DNA of 64,000 nucleotides from an uncultured Collinsella sp. (GTDB taxonomy: Bacteria; Actinomycetota; Coriobacteriia; Coriobacteriales; Coriobacteriaceae), in assembly GCA_902491345.1 (NCBI GenBank), contig CABUHI010000003.1, positions 1 through 64,000 of the forward strand. The letters run 5' to 3'. Below are positions 1 to 9,329 of this stretch, piece after piece. Numbering within the stretch: the stretch's first letter is position 1; each line of letters opens with the position of its first letter. The notes under the pieces are model-generated. The model ran no database searches. It was not told where the DNA came from and saw only the letters and a program-made list of their open reading frames with translations. The position numbers were made by a program, and so were the translations under genes.

Positions 1-6
1 AAAGAG

Positions 7-32
7 AAGAGGCGGGGCATGCCCCGCCTCTT
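7..32. repeat. 26-bp perfect palindrome
   Basis: The sequence is perfectly self-complementary about the centre between bases 19 and 20, with GC-rich arms (AAGAGGCGGGGCA). It resembles the core of an intrinsic terminator of a gene outside the window; read on the minus strand it is followed by a weak T-rich tract. It overlaps the first possible start codon of the HNH gene, which casts doubt on that start. Confidence 0.6.
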
Positions 33-828
33 ACACCACATCTCTGCGCGCTACCTCTACACCGATGTGCCTCCGCTCTATTTGGACGATGGTACGTGGG
101 TCATTAAGTACTCGGTTCAAGCGCCGGGTACCGTTGGTTTTCGAGACCAGAATTACAACCGTAAAATGCTCAACTGCATGGAATGTGGCGTTCCAGTCGG
201 AGTCATATTTGCAACCGAGGTGGGCTACAAGGTGCTCGGCCTTGCGTTTGTTGAACGGTTCGAGCCCGAAAACGGATGGTTTGTTCTGCACGGTCCTGTT
301 CATAAAGGCGGACCGGACCCCCGTTTTGCGCCCGACATGAGTTATCTGAAGCACATGCCCGTCGATATTGAGTTTGCCGGACAGGGTACGACCGACGACG
401 AAAAGGTCCGCTATGCGTTAAGGCGCGAGCGATTGGGGCAGCAATGGTTCCGCAAGCAGCTCGTTGCCGCCTATGATGGCCGTTGCGCGGTGTCGGACTG
501 CGGCGTCAGCGAGGCTCTGGAAGCTGCGCATATCGAGAATTACTCGGGACCCAAATCGCAGGTTGCCAGCAACGGCATTCTGCTTCGGCGCGATCTTCAT
601 TCCCTATTTGATGCTCACCTGATTTCGTTTGAGCCTGTTTGCGGCGAATATCGGCTGTGCGGATCGTACCTGCTGGATAAGACCGACTACGCTTCCTTTG
701 CGGGTGCGACGCTAAGGCAGCCGAATGAGCGTCAGTGGCGACCCGATACGGTGTTTCTTGAGGCCCATCGCATTGAGTTCGATCGCTCGGAAAAGAAGCG
801 TGAAAAGGCGGGGCTTCTGCCGTATTAG
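19..828 (+). CDS. HNH endonuclease family protein, 5' end uncertain
   Basis: The C-terminal half is an HNH nuclease domain of the HNH_2 type. After RLGQQWFRKQL come CAVSDC, EALEAAHIENYSG and NGILLRRDLHSLFD, which give the core His-His/Asn metal-binding pattern. The N-terminal ~130 residues are a separate domain I do not recognise. Such proteins occur both as orphan nucleases and with restriction or defence functions; nothing next to it shows which. The frame is open to base 1, and the ATG at 19 lies inside a terminator-like palindrome. The true start may therefore be upstream of the window or at a later codon such as the ATG at 166. Nuclease family is fairly sure, role unknown. Confidence 0.75.
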   Translation: MPRLLHHISARYLYTDVPPLYLDDGTWVIKYSVQAPGTVGFRDQNYNRKMLNCMECGVPVGVIFATEVGYKVLGLAFVERFEPENGWFVLHGPVHKGGPDPRFAPDMSYLKHMPVDIEFAGQGTTDDEKVRYALRRERLGQQWFRKQLVAAYDGRCAVSDCGVSEALEAAHIENYSGPKSQVASNGILLRRDLHSLFDAHLISFEPVCGEYRLCGSYLLDKTDYASFAGATLRQPNERQWRPDTVFLEAHRIEFDRSEKKREKAGLLPY

Positions 829-949
829 CGTATTTGGCTTTGGCATTCTTTGACGATCGTGTTGTTTGATCGGATCGCGTGGCGATGCAATCTCGCGCCC
901 GCCCGCCGGTGCATGCTCTTCCTGATTTGTATAGCGAGAAGGGGCATGT

Positions 950-1234
950 ATGAGCTGGCGAGGCGATATTGCGATGGGGAAGTACGGAAAACTGCCGTGT
1001 GCCCTTATCGACAACAATATGTTTCCGGGCGTAGAAGTGGATTGCGGGTCGTTTGCTGTCGCCTGTCCTTGCTGCGGCTCGCAAATACCGTGTCTCGACA
1101 TTCGGTTCATCGATGCACGCGACAGGTTCAGCGACGAAGTGAGGAAACGCACGGGCGTTCATATGCCGGTGTATCCGGAGAAATGCCCTGTTTGTGGCCT
1201 CGATATCGTGTACGACGCCGGCGACGAGGGATAG
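950..1234 (+). CDS. small zinc-ribbon hypothetical protein
   Basis: I do not recognise this 94-residue protein. It has two CPxCG knuckles, CPCCG near residue 40 and CPVCG near residue 84, spaced as in a zinc ribbon, so it probably binds one zinc ion. There is no signal peptide or membrane segment. The start is chosen because a purine-rich GAAGGGG precedes it; an in-frame ATG eight codons later is possible. It follows the HNH gene on the same strand after 121 bp and could be co-transcribed. The alternative is that it is spurious, but the paired CxxC motifs argue against that. Confidence 0.6.
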   Translation: MSWRGDIAMGKYGKLPCALIDNNMFPGVEVDCGSFAVACPCCGSQIPCLDIRFIDARDRFSDEVRKRTGVHMPVYPEKCPVCGLDIVYDAGDEG

Positions 1235-1271
1235 GTGATGCGGAGGAGTTGGCTGTGAGTGTCTTTTGCCT

Positions 1272-1958
1272 CTACAAATAAATCCCCTCACCGAGTTGCC
1301 TGTGGAACTCGGCGTGATGGTCGCGTGCCCAGGTAAAGAGCGCCTGGTCAAAGTCGGTACGCGTGGCCGGGACGCCAAAGACGCCGGCAACTTCGACGCG
1401 TATAAACTCCAGTGCCGGCAGCTTGTTGATGGCAGTGAGGGCAAACGGGGACGAGGGCTCCTCGAACAGATAGCGGCTGCCTTGCAGCGCGTCGCAACTG
1501 GTGCACGTGTTGCCGAGCGACGGGGCTTTGGAGGCTCGCGCGCCTACGGGCTTGTAGCCGCAGCGCTTATGAAGGTAGTCGCGGATCTCGCCCGGCACGC
1601 AGCCAAGAGCGGGCACGATGGCGAGTGCGTTGGCGTTGGCCGTGTCGATGGCAATGTGCCCGGCTTCGTTGGGCGCGTGCGCGATGGCGATGCTCTCGTC
1701 GTTATCGGCTCGATAGGGAATGCCGAAGGCCGCGACCGAGGTCTCTTTGTGACACTTCCAGCACTCGCGCTTGCCCAGTACTAGATATATATACGGTGCT
1801 GAGGGGTCGGATCGGTCAACACCGGGCAGCCACTCGGCAAAGGGCTCGGGGTTGACGCCGCTGGGTACATACCAGATCTTTTTGGTCCGGTCCCATTTGG
1901 CGCCCAGCGCCTTGGCTTCTTCTTTGTGCGAAAAGGGGACATCGAGCTCGGTGCGCAT
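1272..1958 (-). CDS. DUF5710-domain protein
   Basis: The first ~40 residues of this 228-residue protein match the DUF5710 pattern: LDVPFSHKEEAKALGAKWD, then KIWYVPSG and FAEWLP. This module recurs in plasmid primases and mobile-element proteins. The rest has CWKCH near residue 59 and a CTSC pair further on, suggesting a bound metal, but no function I can name. The start at 1958 is taken because AAGGAG lies 7 nt upstream; the frame extends further upstream but without family sequence. It converges with the small zinc-ribbon gene. Domain call is fairly sure, function unknown. Confidence 0.75.
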   Translation of the reverse strand: MRTELDVPFSHKEEAKALGAKWDRTKKIWYVPSGVNPEPFAEWLPGVDRSDPSAPYIYLVLGKRECWKCHKETSVAAFGIPYRADNDESIAIAHAPNEAGHIAIDTANANALAIVPALGCVPGEIRDYLHKRCGYKPVGARASKAPSLGNTCTSCDALQGSRYLFEEPSSPFALTAINKLPALEFIRVEVAGVFGVPATRTDFDQALFTWARDHHAEFHRQLGEGIYL

Positions 1959-2206
1959 GGCGGCTCCTTGGTGCTGCAGGTGCAAGTGGCTCAAGGATAC
2001 CGCAGGGCGCAGACATCGCGGCGTTTTGCCGAGAAGCTGCGGTGCGGATGGGTTCGAGACGTGTTGGTCTCGGCCTCGGTGACTATTGGGGCGGTTTTGA
2101 TTGACTGCGGAGTCAGCCGGGATAGGCACTTGGGTCGCTGACGCGGTTTTGTGTATGGGCAGGGTGGTTGTTTGGGCGGTTGGAGCCGCCAGCTGATTTG
2201 GCGACA

Positions 2207-2244
2207 TAAAACAAAACAGCCCAGAGGACATAGCCACTGAGCTG
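2207..2244 (-). terminator. terminator of tRNA-Val
   Basis: On the minus strand CAGCTCAGTGG pairs with CCTCTGGGCTG around a 6-nt loop, followed by TTTTGTTTTAT. It starts 8 nt after the encoded CCA of tRNA-Val. Confidence 0.65.
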
Positions 2245-2252
2245 CGAACATT

Positions 2253-2327
2253 TGGTGGGCGTTAGAAGATTTGAACTTCTGACCTCTTCCGTGTCAGGGA
2301 AGCGCTCTCCCCCTGAGCTAAACGCCC
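2253..2327 (-). tRNA. tRNA-Val (anticodon GAC)
   Basis: The minus strand reads GGGCGTT for the 5' acceptor strand, pairing with AACGCCC. A D-arm follows, then an anticodon arm with loop CTGACAC (anticodon GAC) and a T-arm with loop TTCAAAT. CCA is encoded (2253-2255). This is the only tRNA here on the minus strand, and the only one without the antisense 3'-end module seen after the other tRNAs. Confidence 0.95.
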
Positions 2328-2356
2328 GATCAAGGGTGCGCAAGCGCGCAAGGGAT

Positions 2357-2385
2357 AATATAACGGAGCCTGAACTCGGTGGCAA
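2357..2385 (-). promoter_or_regulatory. promoter of tRNA-Val
   Basis: Minus-strand TTGCCA (2380-2385), a 17-bp spacer and TATATT (2357-2362), with an A/T tract (TTTTTAAAAATG) just upstream of the -35 that resembles an UP element. Confidence 0.7.
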
Positions 2386-2616
2386 GAACATTTTTAAAAA
2401 TCGCTTACATTGTGGAATTCGGGGGCTTTGTCATAGCCATCTCAAAAGTGCCTGCTGCCGCGATTTGGCTGTCGCATAATGCAAGGCCATTGCGGTATCG
2501 AGCTATGGAAAGACGCCTGCGGAATTGTCCTACCGATAAGCGGACAAGCCTCCAGCTGGTGCCTTCGCCGTGGTAAGGTAAGCCGAATTGTTTCCAAGCT
2601 GTTTCGGGGGAGTGGA

Positions 2617-3639
2617 ATGAGCAAAGAGTGTGTCGAGCAGGTCGAAGGCACAGGGGCTTCGGTGCCGATGACCGATATATCGAACATTGATGTGCCCGAG
2701 GGCACCGACGAGCTCAGCCGCAACACCCGTCGCGCCTGGCGCGAGCGCCTTAACGATGCGTCGTCGCGCAAGATGATCACGGGCGTCTTGGCTACGCTGG
2801 TGGGCGGTTCGTTTTGGGGCTTCTCGGGCACCAGCGCGAGCTTTCTGTTCGATATCCACCACGTCGACACCTTGTGGCTTATGAGCGTGCGTCAGATTCT
2901 CGCCGGTCTACTCTTTATGGCCGTGGTTGTTACGCGCGACCGCGAGCGCCTGATTAAGCTCTGGACCACACCCGCCGATCGCAAGCAGCTGCTGCTCTTT
3001 ACCGCCTTTGGCCTGCTGTTCAACCAGTTTTGCTATCTTTCGGCCGTGCGCCTGACGAACGCCGGAACCGCGACGGTGCTCCAGTGCCTGCAACTCGTTA
3101 TCATCATGGGCTACGCCTGCGTGACCGATCGCCGCATGCCGCGTACTCGCGAAGTCATCGGCATTGGCCTGGCTCTGGGTGGAACCTTTTTAATCGCCAC
3201 CGGCGGCGACCCCACCAGCCTGAATATCTCGCCGCTTGGCCTGGCAGCAGGTCTTATGTGTGCGGTCAGCGCCGCGTGTATGGCGGTGATTCCCGCCAAG
3301 ATCCTGCCCGAATACGGTAGCCCCATCGTCACGGGCTCGGCAATGCTCACGGCGGGCGTGGTCTCATGTGTCTTCGTGCAGCCCTGGGCGCATATGCCGG
3401 CGCTCGATGCCGCCGGCATCGAGGCGCTCGCGGTGTTCGTGGTTATCGGCTCGTTTTTTGCTTACATGCTTTATATGCAGGGCGTTAAGGACATCGGCTC
3501 GGTGCGCGCGAGCCTCATCGGAACTGTGGAGCCGGTTTCGGCGACCATCACCAGCGCCGTTATGCTGGGCACGGTGTTTTTGCCGACCGACCTTATCGGC
3601 TTTGCCATGATCATCGTGATGATGTTCCTCACGGTGTAG
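2617..3639 (+). CDS. EamA/DMT-family transporter
   Basis: A 340-residue integral membrane protein of the drug/metabolite transporter type. A hydrophilic ~50-residue N-terminus is followed by about ten hydrophobic segments arranged as two EamA repeats; the first begins near GVLATLVGGSFWGFSG, the second near LGLAAGLMCAVSAACMAV. The family usually exports or imports small metabolites such as amino acids, and the substrate cannot be read from sequence. The start at 2617 is chosen because CGGGGGAG precedes it. The frame is open further upstream but that part is hydrophilic and lacks a ribosome binding site. It is a monocistronic gene by spacing. Confidence 0.85.
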   Translation: MSKECVEQVEGTGASVPMTDISNIDVPEGTDELSRNTRRAWRERLNDASSRKMITGVLATLVGGSFWGFSGTSASFLFDIHHVDTLWLMSVRQILAGLLFMAVVVTRDRERLIKLWTTPADRKQLLLFTAFGLLFNQFCYLSAVRLTNAGTATVLQCLQLVIIMGYACVTDRRMPRTREVIGIGLALGGTFLIATGGDPTSLNISPLGLAAGLMCAVSAACMAVIPAKILPEYGSPIVTGSAMLTAGVVSCVFVQPWAHMPALDAAGIEALAVFVVIGSFFAYMLYMQGVKDIGSVRASLIGTVEPVSATITSAVMLGTVFLPTDLIGFAMIIVMMFLTV

Positions 3640-3788
3640 TTGACGCCGCCGCCAAGACAGAAAAGGTGTTGTGCCGCATTTTCGCCAATTGATGTCCGTG
3701 TCTGGAGTTTAGCTGTCGATGCTCAAAATGCCATAAACTAGTAACGTTATGGACTTTTTCATTGCGACTCAATTGCGAGGATTTCTTT

Positions 3789-6101
3789 ATGGCTGGTAAT
3801 CACTTTAAGGGCAGCGATAGCGGCCGTCCTGCAGTTCCGCCGCGTCCGAACGGGGCTGGTAAGGCCGGCATGCCGGGCGGCGCTGGACAGGGCGGTTCCG
3901 GTAAGCGCGTGTCCCCGGGCGAGACGGCGATGTTTACCGCTCTGTACGAGCAGTCTCAAAAGGCAAAAAAGACCGGCCGTGCAAAAGGGAATGTCTTTGC
4001 GGGCGGTGCAACCTCCACGTCGCAGCCGAGCGGGGCTCCTTCGGTACCTGCGAACAACGCAGGTGCTGCCAACGCCGCGAATGCCGCCGGCAACGTTAAT
4101 GCCGGCAAGGCCGACAACAATACTCCCTCTGCCGGTGGCGCGGGGCTTACGGGTAACCTTGGCACGATCTACACCGGCGCCTCCGAGACTGGTACGTTCG
4201 CCCGCCTGGATGATAGCGGTGCCGAGTTTGCGGGCTCGGGTTCCAAGGAAGATTATTACGATTTTGGCTTGAACTACGGTAGCGACGCTTCGTCGAGTTC
4301 GACCTCTGACGGTCTGGTCCGTCATCGCCATCGCAAGGGCGAGCACAAAAAGCGTCACACCGGCGCCATTATTGCCGCTGTAGTCGCGGTGCTTCTCGTT
4401 GCGCTTGGCGCAAGCGGCTTTATGCTGCTTAACTCGGCAAAGACCGTAAAGAGCGAAGCGAAGGAGGCTGTCGAGATCGTCGGTGGCCTTAAGGACAAGG
4501 TCACGTCGGGCGATTTTTCGACGCTGCCTGACGACGCGAAGAAGATCGATGAGCTCTGCAACAGCATGAAGGCGGAGACCTCGAGCCCGCTGTGGGCGGC
4601 GGCTTCGTTTATCCCGGTGTATGGCAGCGATATCAATGCGGCCCGCACCATGATTGACGCCCTGTCCGATGTCTCGAGCGATGCGCTGGTTCCCATGGCC
4701 GATAACCTTTCGCAGGCTACGCCCGGCAAGCTGTTCCAGGACGGCATGATTAACGTGTCCGCGCTGCAGGCGGTCGCCGATTCGCTTTCCAGCAGCTCGA
4801 AGGTGTTCAAGAGCGCCAACGAGAAGGTCCAGGGCATTGGCGATACTCATATTTCCCAGGTGACCGAGCTGGTCGATAAGGCCAAGGACGGCTTTGCCAC
4901 CCTCAACGGCGCGGTTGACGCGGCGGAGAAGGTTGCCCCCGTCCTTCCCCAGATGCTCGGCGCCAACGGCCAGACGCGCAATTACCTTATGTACGCCATG
5001 AACAACGTCGAGATTCGTGCCTGCGGCGGCTTTGGCGGTTCGCAGGGTCTGATTTCGGTCACCGACGGCCAGATGTCGATTGGCGAGTTTGTTCCCCGCA
5101 TTGGACTCAGCGAGGATGAGGCAGTCGAGAGCGTCGACGAAGAGGATGAGGCGCTGTTCGGCAACCACAGTAACCTGTACAACTCGGGCAATACCTATTC
5201 GCCTGATTGGCCCCGCAACTCGCAGCGTGTCGCCGCGCTGTGGAAGTCCCAGTATGGACAGGACGTTGATGGCGTCATCGGTATCGACCCGGTGTTCCTG
5301 CAGTATCTGCTGGGCCTGGTCGGTAATGTCTCGCTGCCCGACGGAACGGTTGTCGACGGCACCAACGCCGCAAAGGTCCTCATGCACGATGTGTACTGGA
5401 ACTATCCGGTCGAGGAGTCGGACGGCATCTTTGCATCCGTCGCCAGCGCTGCCTTCGACAAGATCCTTGGCGGTATCGGCGATGTCGATGTTACGAAGCT
5501 TGTCAGCGCCGTTGAGCGCGGTGCCGAAGAGGGCCGCCTGATCGCGTGGATGAGAAACGATGATGAGCAGAATGCCATCAAAGAGACGGGCATTGACGCT
5601 TCGCTGCCCAATCCGGATGACCCGAGTGCCGATCCTGTTGCCGGCGTTTACTTTAACAACCTGAGCTTCTCCAAGCTCGACTGGTACCTGAACGCTGATA
5701 CGCAGATTGGCCAGGGCATCAAGAACGGTGACGGCACGTGCTCCTATCGCATCACCGTTACCCTGACGAACATCATGACGCAGGAGGAGGCTGGCAAGCT
5801 GCCCGACTACGTTGCGGCGAGCGCACCCGATGCCGCGCGTGACGACGAGCGTCTGAATGTCTCACTGTTTGCCCCGACGGGCGGCAACATTACTGATCTG
5901 ACCGTCGAGGGCACCCAGTTTGGTCTCGGCGCCGCTACGTGGCATGGAATCCCCTTCTATTCGGGCACCGTTGACCTGCATGCTGGCGAGACGACGACGA
6001 TCACGTATACGCTGACCACGTCGGCCGAGGCGGGGGACAAGCCGCTTACGCTGCGTCAGACTCCTACATGCCAGGCGGCTCGCGACAGCGCGTCGGCGTA
6101 G
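3789..6101 (+). CDS. DUF4012 membrane-anchored protein
   Basis: A 770-residue protein with a long low-complexity N-terminus rich in Gly, Ala, Asn and Ser (about residues 1-185). A basic stretch and one membrane helix follow (about 192-214, IIAAVVAVLLVALGASGF), then a large extracellular region. That region carries the DUF4012 signature around YLMYAMNNVEIRACGGFGG and later RITVTLTNIM. DUF4012 proteins occur in actinobacteria and Firmicutes, often near surface polysaccharide genes; their biochemical role is not established to my knowledge. The start at 3789 has GAGG 7 nt upstream. A polysaccharide regulatory cassette lies 50 kb away, not adjacent. Confidence 0.85.
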   Translation: MAGNHFKGSDSGRPAVPPRPNGAGKAGMPGGAGQGGSGKRVSPGETAMFTALYEQSQKAKKTGRAKGNVFAGGATSTSQPSGAPSVPANNAGAANAANAAGNVNAGKADNNTPSAGGAGLTGNLGTIYTGASETGTFARLDDSGAEFAGSGSKEDYYDFGLNYGSDASSSSTSDGLVRHRHRKGEHKKRHTGAIIAAVVAVLLVALGASGFMLLNSAKTVKSEAKEAVEIVGGLKDKVTSGDFSTLPDDAKKIDELCNSMKAETSSPLWAAASFIPVYGSDINAARTMIDALSDVSSDALVPMADNLSQATPGKLFQDGMINVSALQAVADSLSSSSKVFKSANEKVQGIGDTHISQVTELVDKAKDGFATLNGAVDAAEKVAPVLPQMLGANGQTRNYLMYAMNNVEIRACGGFGGSQGLISVTDGQMSIGEFVPRIGLSEDEAVESVDEEDEALFGNHSNLYNSGNTYSPDWPRNSQRVAALWKSQYGQDVDGVIGIDPVFLQYLLGLVGNVSLPDGTVVDGTNAAKVLMHDVYWNYPVEESDGIFASVASAAFDKILGGIGDVDVTKLVSAVERGAEEGRLIAWMRNDDEQNAIKETGIDASLPNPDDPSADPVAGVYFNNLSFSKLDWYLNADTQIGQGIKNGDGTCSYRITVTLTNIMTQEEAGKLPDYVAASAPDAARDDERLNVSLFAPTGGNITDLTVEGTQFGLGAATWHGIPFYSGTVDLHAGETTTITYTLTTSAEAGDKPLTLRQTPTCQAARDSASA

Positions 6102-6138
6102 GGTTTTTCTGGTAGCGCAGATAATCGAGTACCATTTT

Positions 6139-6169
6139 GGGGCGGACAGGCAATCTGTTCGCCCCTATT
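6139..6169 (+). terminator. hairpin between the DUF4012 gene and glmM
   Basis: GGGGCGGACAG pairs with CTGTTCGCCCC and is followed by TATTTT. It probably ends the DUF4012 transcript. It lies only 14 nt before the glmM start, so it could also act as a leader hairpin. Confidence 0.55.
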
Positions 6170-6184
6170 TTGTAAGGAGAGCGC

Positions 6185-7516
6185 ATGAAGTACTTTGGCA
6201 CCGACGGCTTTCGCGGCGAGGCCAACGTTGGGCTGACGGTAGAGCACGCTTATAAGATTGGCCGTTTTGTGGGCTGGTATTACGGCGCCAACCGCGAGCG
6301 CAAGGCGCGCGTTATCGTGGGCAAGGACACACGTCGCTCGAGTTATATGTTCGAGGCGGCGCTGGTGAGCGGTCTGGTCGCGAGCGGTGCGGACGCCTAT
6401 ATGCTGCACGTGATCCCGACGCCGGGCGTGGCGCATCAGACCGTGGAGGGCTGCTTCGATTGCGGCATCATGATCAGCGCGAGCCACAACCCGTTTTGCG
6501 ATAACGGCATTAAGCTCGTCAATAGCGACGGTTTTAAGATGGACGAGGACGTACTGGAGCTCATCGAGGACTACATCGATGGCAAGAGCGAAGTTCCGTT
6601 GGCCACGGGCAACCACATCGGTGCCACGGTGGACTACATGCAGGGCCGCAACCGCTACATTGCTTCGCTCATTGCAAGTGCGAACTTTTCGCTGCAGGGC
6701 GTCAAGATCGGTATCGACTGCGCCAACGGCTCGGCTTCCTCGGTGGCCAAGCCGGTGTTTGACGCGCTCGGTGCCGACGTGCGCGTGATCAATGCCGCGC
6801 CCGATGGCTTTAACATCAACGTCGACTGCGGCTCCACGCATATGGAGCGTCTGCAGCGCCATGTGGTGGAGCAGGGCCTGGACGTGGGTTTTGCCTACGA
6901 TGGCGATGCCGACCGCTGCCTGGCCGTGGATGAGCGCGGTCGCGTGGTAGACGGCGACCAGATCCTGTACGTGTGCGGCGTGTATCTGAACAAGCACGGT
7001 CGCCTTTCGGGCGGTACCGTGGTGCCGACGATTGCCAGCAACTTTGGCCTGATCAAGTCGTTGGAGCTTGCCGGTCTGAGCGCCGTGACCAGCGGCGTGG
7101 GCGACCGTCACGTGTATGCCAAGATGCGCGAGGGCGGCTACAGCCTGGGCGGCGAGCAGACGGGCCATACGATCTTTGGCGATATCGAGCGCACGGGCGA
7201 CGGCATTATGACCTCGCTGCGCGTGATGGAAGTGATTCGTGCCGAGCGCGAGACGCTCTCGCAGCTCACGGCTCCGTGCAAGCTGCTGCCGCAGGCGCAG
7301 GTGGCCGTGCGCGTGGCGGACAAGGACGCCGCGCTCGAGAACATGGGCGTGCAGAACGCCATCGCCGAGGCCGAGGTTGCGCTGGCAGGCGAGGGCCGCG
7401 TGCTCGTGCGCAAGAGCGGAACCGAGTCGGTTATCCGCGTGCTGGCCGAGGCGCCCGACCAAGCATCCGCCGATGCCGCCATGAAGCGCATCGCCAACGC
7501 GCTCGAGGCTCTGTAA
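6185..7516 (+). CDS. glmM: phosphoglucosamine mutase
   Basis: Converts glucosamine-6-phosphate to glucosamine-1-phosphate, the step that feeds UDP-GlcNAc and peptidoglycan synthesis in the cytoplasm. At 443 residues it is the normal family size. It starts MKYFGTDGFRG as in GlmM, has the phosphoserine loop ISASHNP (phosphorylated Ser at residue 100) and the metal loop DGDADR. A GGEQTGH sugar-binding loop and the C-terminal phosphate-binding RKSGTES complete the set. AAGGAG lies 6 nt before the ATG. It is followed by a bidirectional terminator facing the next gene. Confidence 0.97.
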   Translation: MKYFGTDGFRGEANVGLTVEHAYKIGRFVGWYYGANRERKARVIVGKDTRRSSYMFEAALVSGLVASGADAYMLHVIPTPGVAHQTVEGCFDCGIMISASHNPFCDNGIKLVNSDGFKMDEDVLELIEDYIDGKSEVPLATGNHIGATVDYMQGRNRYIASLIASANFSLQGVKIGIDCANGSASSVAKPVFDALGADVRVINAAPDGFNINVDCGSTHMERLQRHVVEQGLDVGFAYDGDADRCLAVDERGRVVDGDQILYVCGVYLNKHGRLSGGTVVPTIASNFGLIKSLELAGLSAVTSGVGDRHVYAKMREGGYSLGGEQTGHTIFGDIERTGDGIMTSLRVMEVIRAERETLSQLTAPCKLLPQAQVAVRVADKDAALENMGVQNAIAEAEVALAGEGRVLVRKSGTESVIRVLAEAPDQASADAAMKRIANALEAL

Positions 7517-7552
7517 GGTAGTCATTGGGGACGTTCTTAAACAACTAGGTGG

Positions 7553-7591
7553 AAAGGGGGCGCCGCGGATTGGTTCCGCGGCGTCCCCTTT
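7553..7591. terminator. bidirectional terminator between glmM and the M32 peptidase gene
   Basis: A-rich/GC-rich/T-rich hairpin: AAAGGGG and CGCCGCGGA pair with TCCGCGGCG and CCCCTTT, so either direction gives a stem with U residues. It lies between convergent genes. Confidence 0.8.
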
Positions 7592-7613
7592 GCGTTGACG
7601 TGTCGGTTATGCC

Positions 7614-9188
7614 TTACAGCTCGTAGAGCGTGGTGAACTTGTCCTGCAGGTAGCTGCAGTAGTAGCGGGCATCGAACGCCATGCCGCACGCGCCCTTGAT
7701 GAGCTCCGGCGCGTCCTTGGCGCGGCCCCACTGCCAAATGTGCTCGCCCAGCCAGGCGCGGACGGGTGTCAGGTCGCCGCTCGCGCAGGCGCCGGTAAGG
7801 TCGACGCCGTCGCGGCACATGGCCGGCACAAACATGGCATCGTAGGCGCTACCCAGCGCATACGTGGGGAAGTAGCCAAACGAGCCGCCGCTCCAGTGCG
7901 TATCTTGCAGGCAGCCGCGTGTGTCGTCGGGAACGGGAATGCCCAGGTACTCGTCCATAAAGCGATTCCAAAGCGCGGGGATGTCCTTGGCCGTGGCCTC
8001 GCCGGCAAACAGCATGCGCTCAATCTCGTAACGCACCATGATATGCAGCGGGTAGGTGAGCTCGTCGGCCTCGGTACGGATCAGCGACGGCTGAGCGATG
8101 TTCACGGCGCGGTAGAGCGTGTCCTCGTCCACGTTGCCGTAGACCTCGGGCGCGTGGCGGCGCAGCACCTCGAGCAGCGGTCCCATAAAGGCGCGGCTGC
8201 GGCCCACGGTGTTCTCGAAAAAGCGGCTCTGGCTCTCGTGGATGCCCATGGAGGTGCCGCCCTCCAGGCACGTGCGCGCGTAGGCGGGGTTCACGCCCAG
8301 CTCGTACATGGCGTGGCCGGCCTCGTGGATGATGCTGTAGACGTTGGAGATGCAATCGTCCTCGTAGATGTGCGTGGCGATGCGCGCGTCGCCCACCGAG
8401 AAGCCCTCGCTAAACGGATGCTCGGTAAAGGCAAGCGTGGTGTCGTCCAGGTCCAGGCCGACAAGCTTCATCAGATCGAAGCTCATGGCGCGCTGGGCGG
8501 CCTCGGGCACGCGGGCGTGCAAAAAGTCTGCAGCGGGCTGCTGGCCGCGCTCGCCGATGGCGTGCACGAGCGGCACGACCGTGGCCTTAACCTCGTCGCA
8601 AAACGCATCGAAGCTCTCGGTGGAAAGGCCGCGCTCGTACTGGTCGAGCCACACGTCGTATGGGTCGCGCTTGGGGTCCATGAGCTCGGCCTGATGCTTG
8701 AGCTGGCTGACGATTTTGTCCACATAGGGCTCAAAGCTCGCCCAGTCGTTGGCCGCTTTGGCCTTGTGCCACACGGCGTCGGCCTCGCAGGTGAGCCTGG
8801 TCCAGGCCTCGGCCTCCTCGGTGGGGATGACGCTTGCCTCGCGCTGGTCGCGGCCGAGCACGCGAATCTCGTCAAGCAGCTGCGGGTCGTCGATCTTTCC
8901 GCCGGTGACGGTCTCGCGTGCCAGCGAACGTACAAGTTCGACAGACTTTTCGCTGGTCAGGAGCTTATGGTGCTCGCCGGCAAGGGTGCCCATGGCGTCG
9001 GCACGGGCGGCGGCACCGTTGGCGGGAGCAATGGTCGCGCCGTCAAACTCGGCAATCTTGAGCAGGTACTCGCGGGTCCACAGCTTGCCCTCGAGCTTGC
9101 GGAATTTTTTGACGGCCTTATCGACCTTCATGCCTTTGGGCGTCTTGCCCGCTGCGGGCTTGGCCTTCTTATCGTACTTCTTTCCCAT
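7614..9188 (-). CDS. M32 family metallocarboxypeptidase
   Basis: Removes amino acids one at a time from peptide C-termini; a cytoplasmic zinc enzyme of the Taq/Pfu carboxypeptidase family. The 524 residues match the family length. The zinc motif HEAGH is at residues 288-292, with the downstream ligand in GIHESQSR (Glu318) and the conserved HPF at 257-259. The first ~25 residues are Lys-rich (MGKKYDKKAK) and precede the domain. The start has AAGGAT upstream. The gene stands alone between a bidirectional terminator and the pheS leader. Confidence 0.93.
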   Translation of the reverse strand: MGKKYDKKAKPAAGKTPKGMKVDKAVKKFRKLEGKLWTREYLLKIAEFDGATIAPANGAAARADAMGTLAGEHHKLLTSEKSVELVRSLARETVTGGKIDDPQLLDEIRVLGRDQREASVIPTEEAEAWTRLTCEADAVWHKAKAANDWASFEPYVDKIVSQLKHQAELMDPKRDPYDVWLDQYERGLSTESFDAFCDEVKATVVPLVHAIGERGQQPAADFLHARVPEAAQRAMSFDLMKLVGLDLDDTTLAFTEHPFSEGFSVGDARIATHIYEDDCISNVYSIIHEAGHAMYELGVNPAYARTCLEGGTSMGIHESQSRFFENTVGRSRAFMGPLLEVLRRHAPEVYGNVDEDTLYRAVNIAQPSLIRTEADELTYPLHIMVRYEIERMLFAGEATAKDIPALWNRFMDEYLGIPVPDDTRGCLQDTHWSGGSFGYFPTYALGSAYDAMFVPAMCRDGVDLTGACASGDLTPVRAWLGEHIWQWGRAKDAPELIKGACGMAFDARYYCSYLQDKFTTLYEL

Positions 9189-9329
9189 ACCATATCCTTA
9201 ATCTCGCAGGCCGAGCGCCGCAGGCGGGTGCACGGCCAGTTTGCACAGCTACTTGCCTTGTACCCAGCGCGAACAAAACGGAACGCGGCGATGCGCTCGC
9301 GAAATGTGTTATCCTATAGCCCAATGCGT

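Noticed and set aside
3759..5387. Long antisense reading frame over the DUF4012 gene
   Set aside because: It is a mirror of a real gene in a GC-rich genome, low in hydrophobic core patterns and without RBS or family motifs; the same holds for the long antisense frames over glmM, pheT, pyk, the Ca2+ ATPase and htpG.
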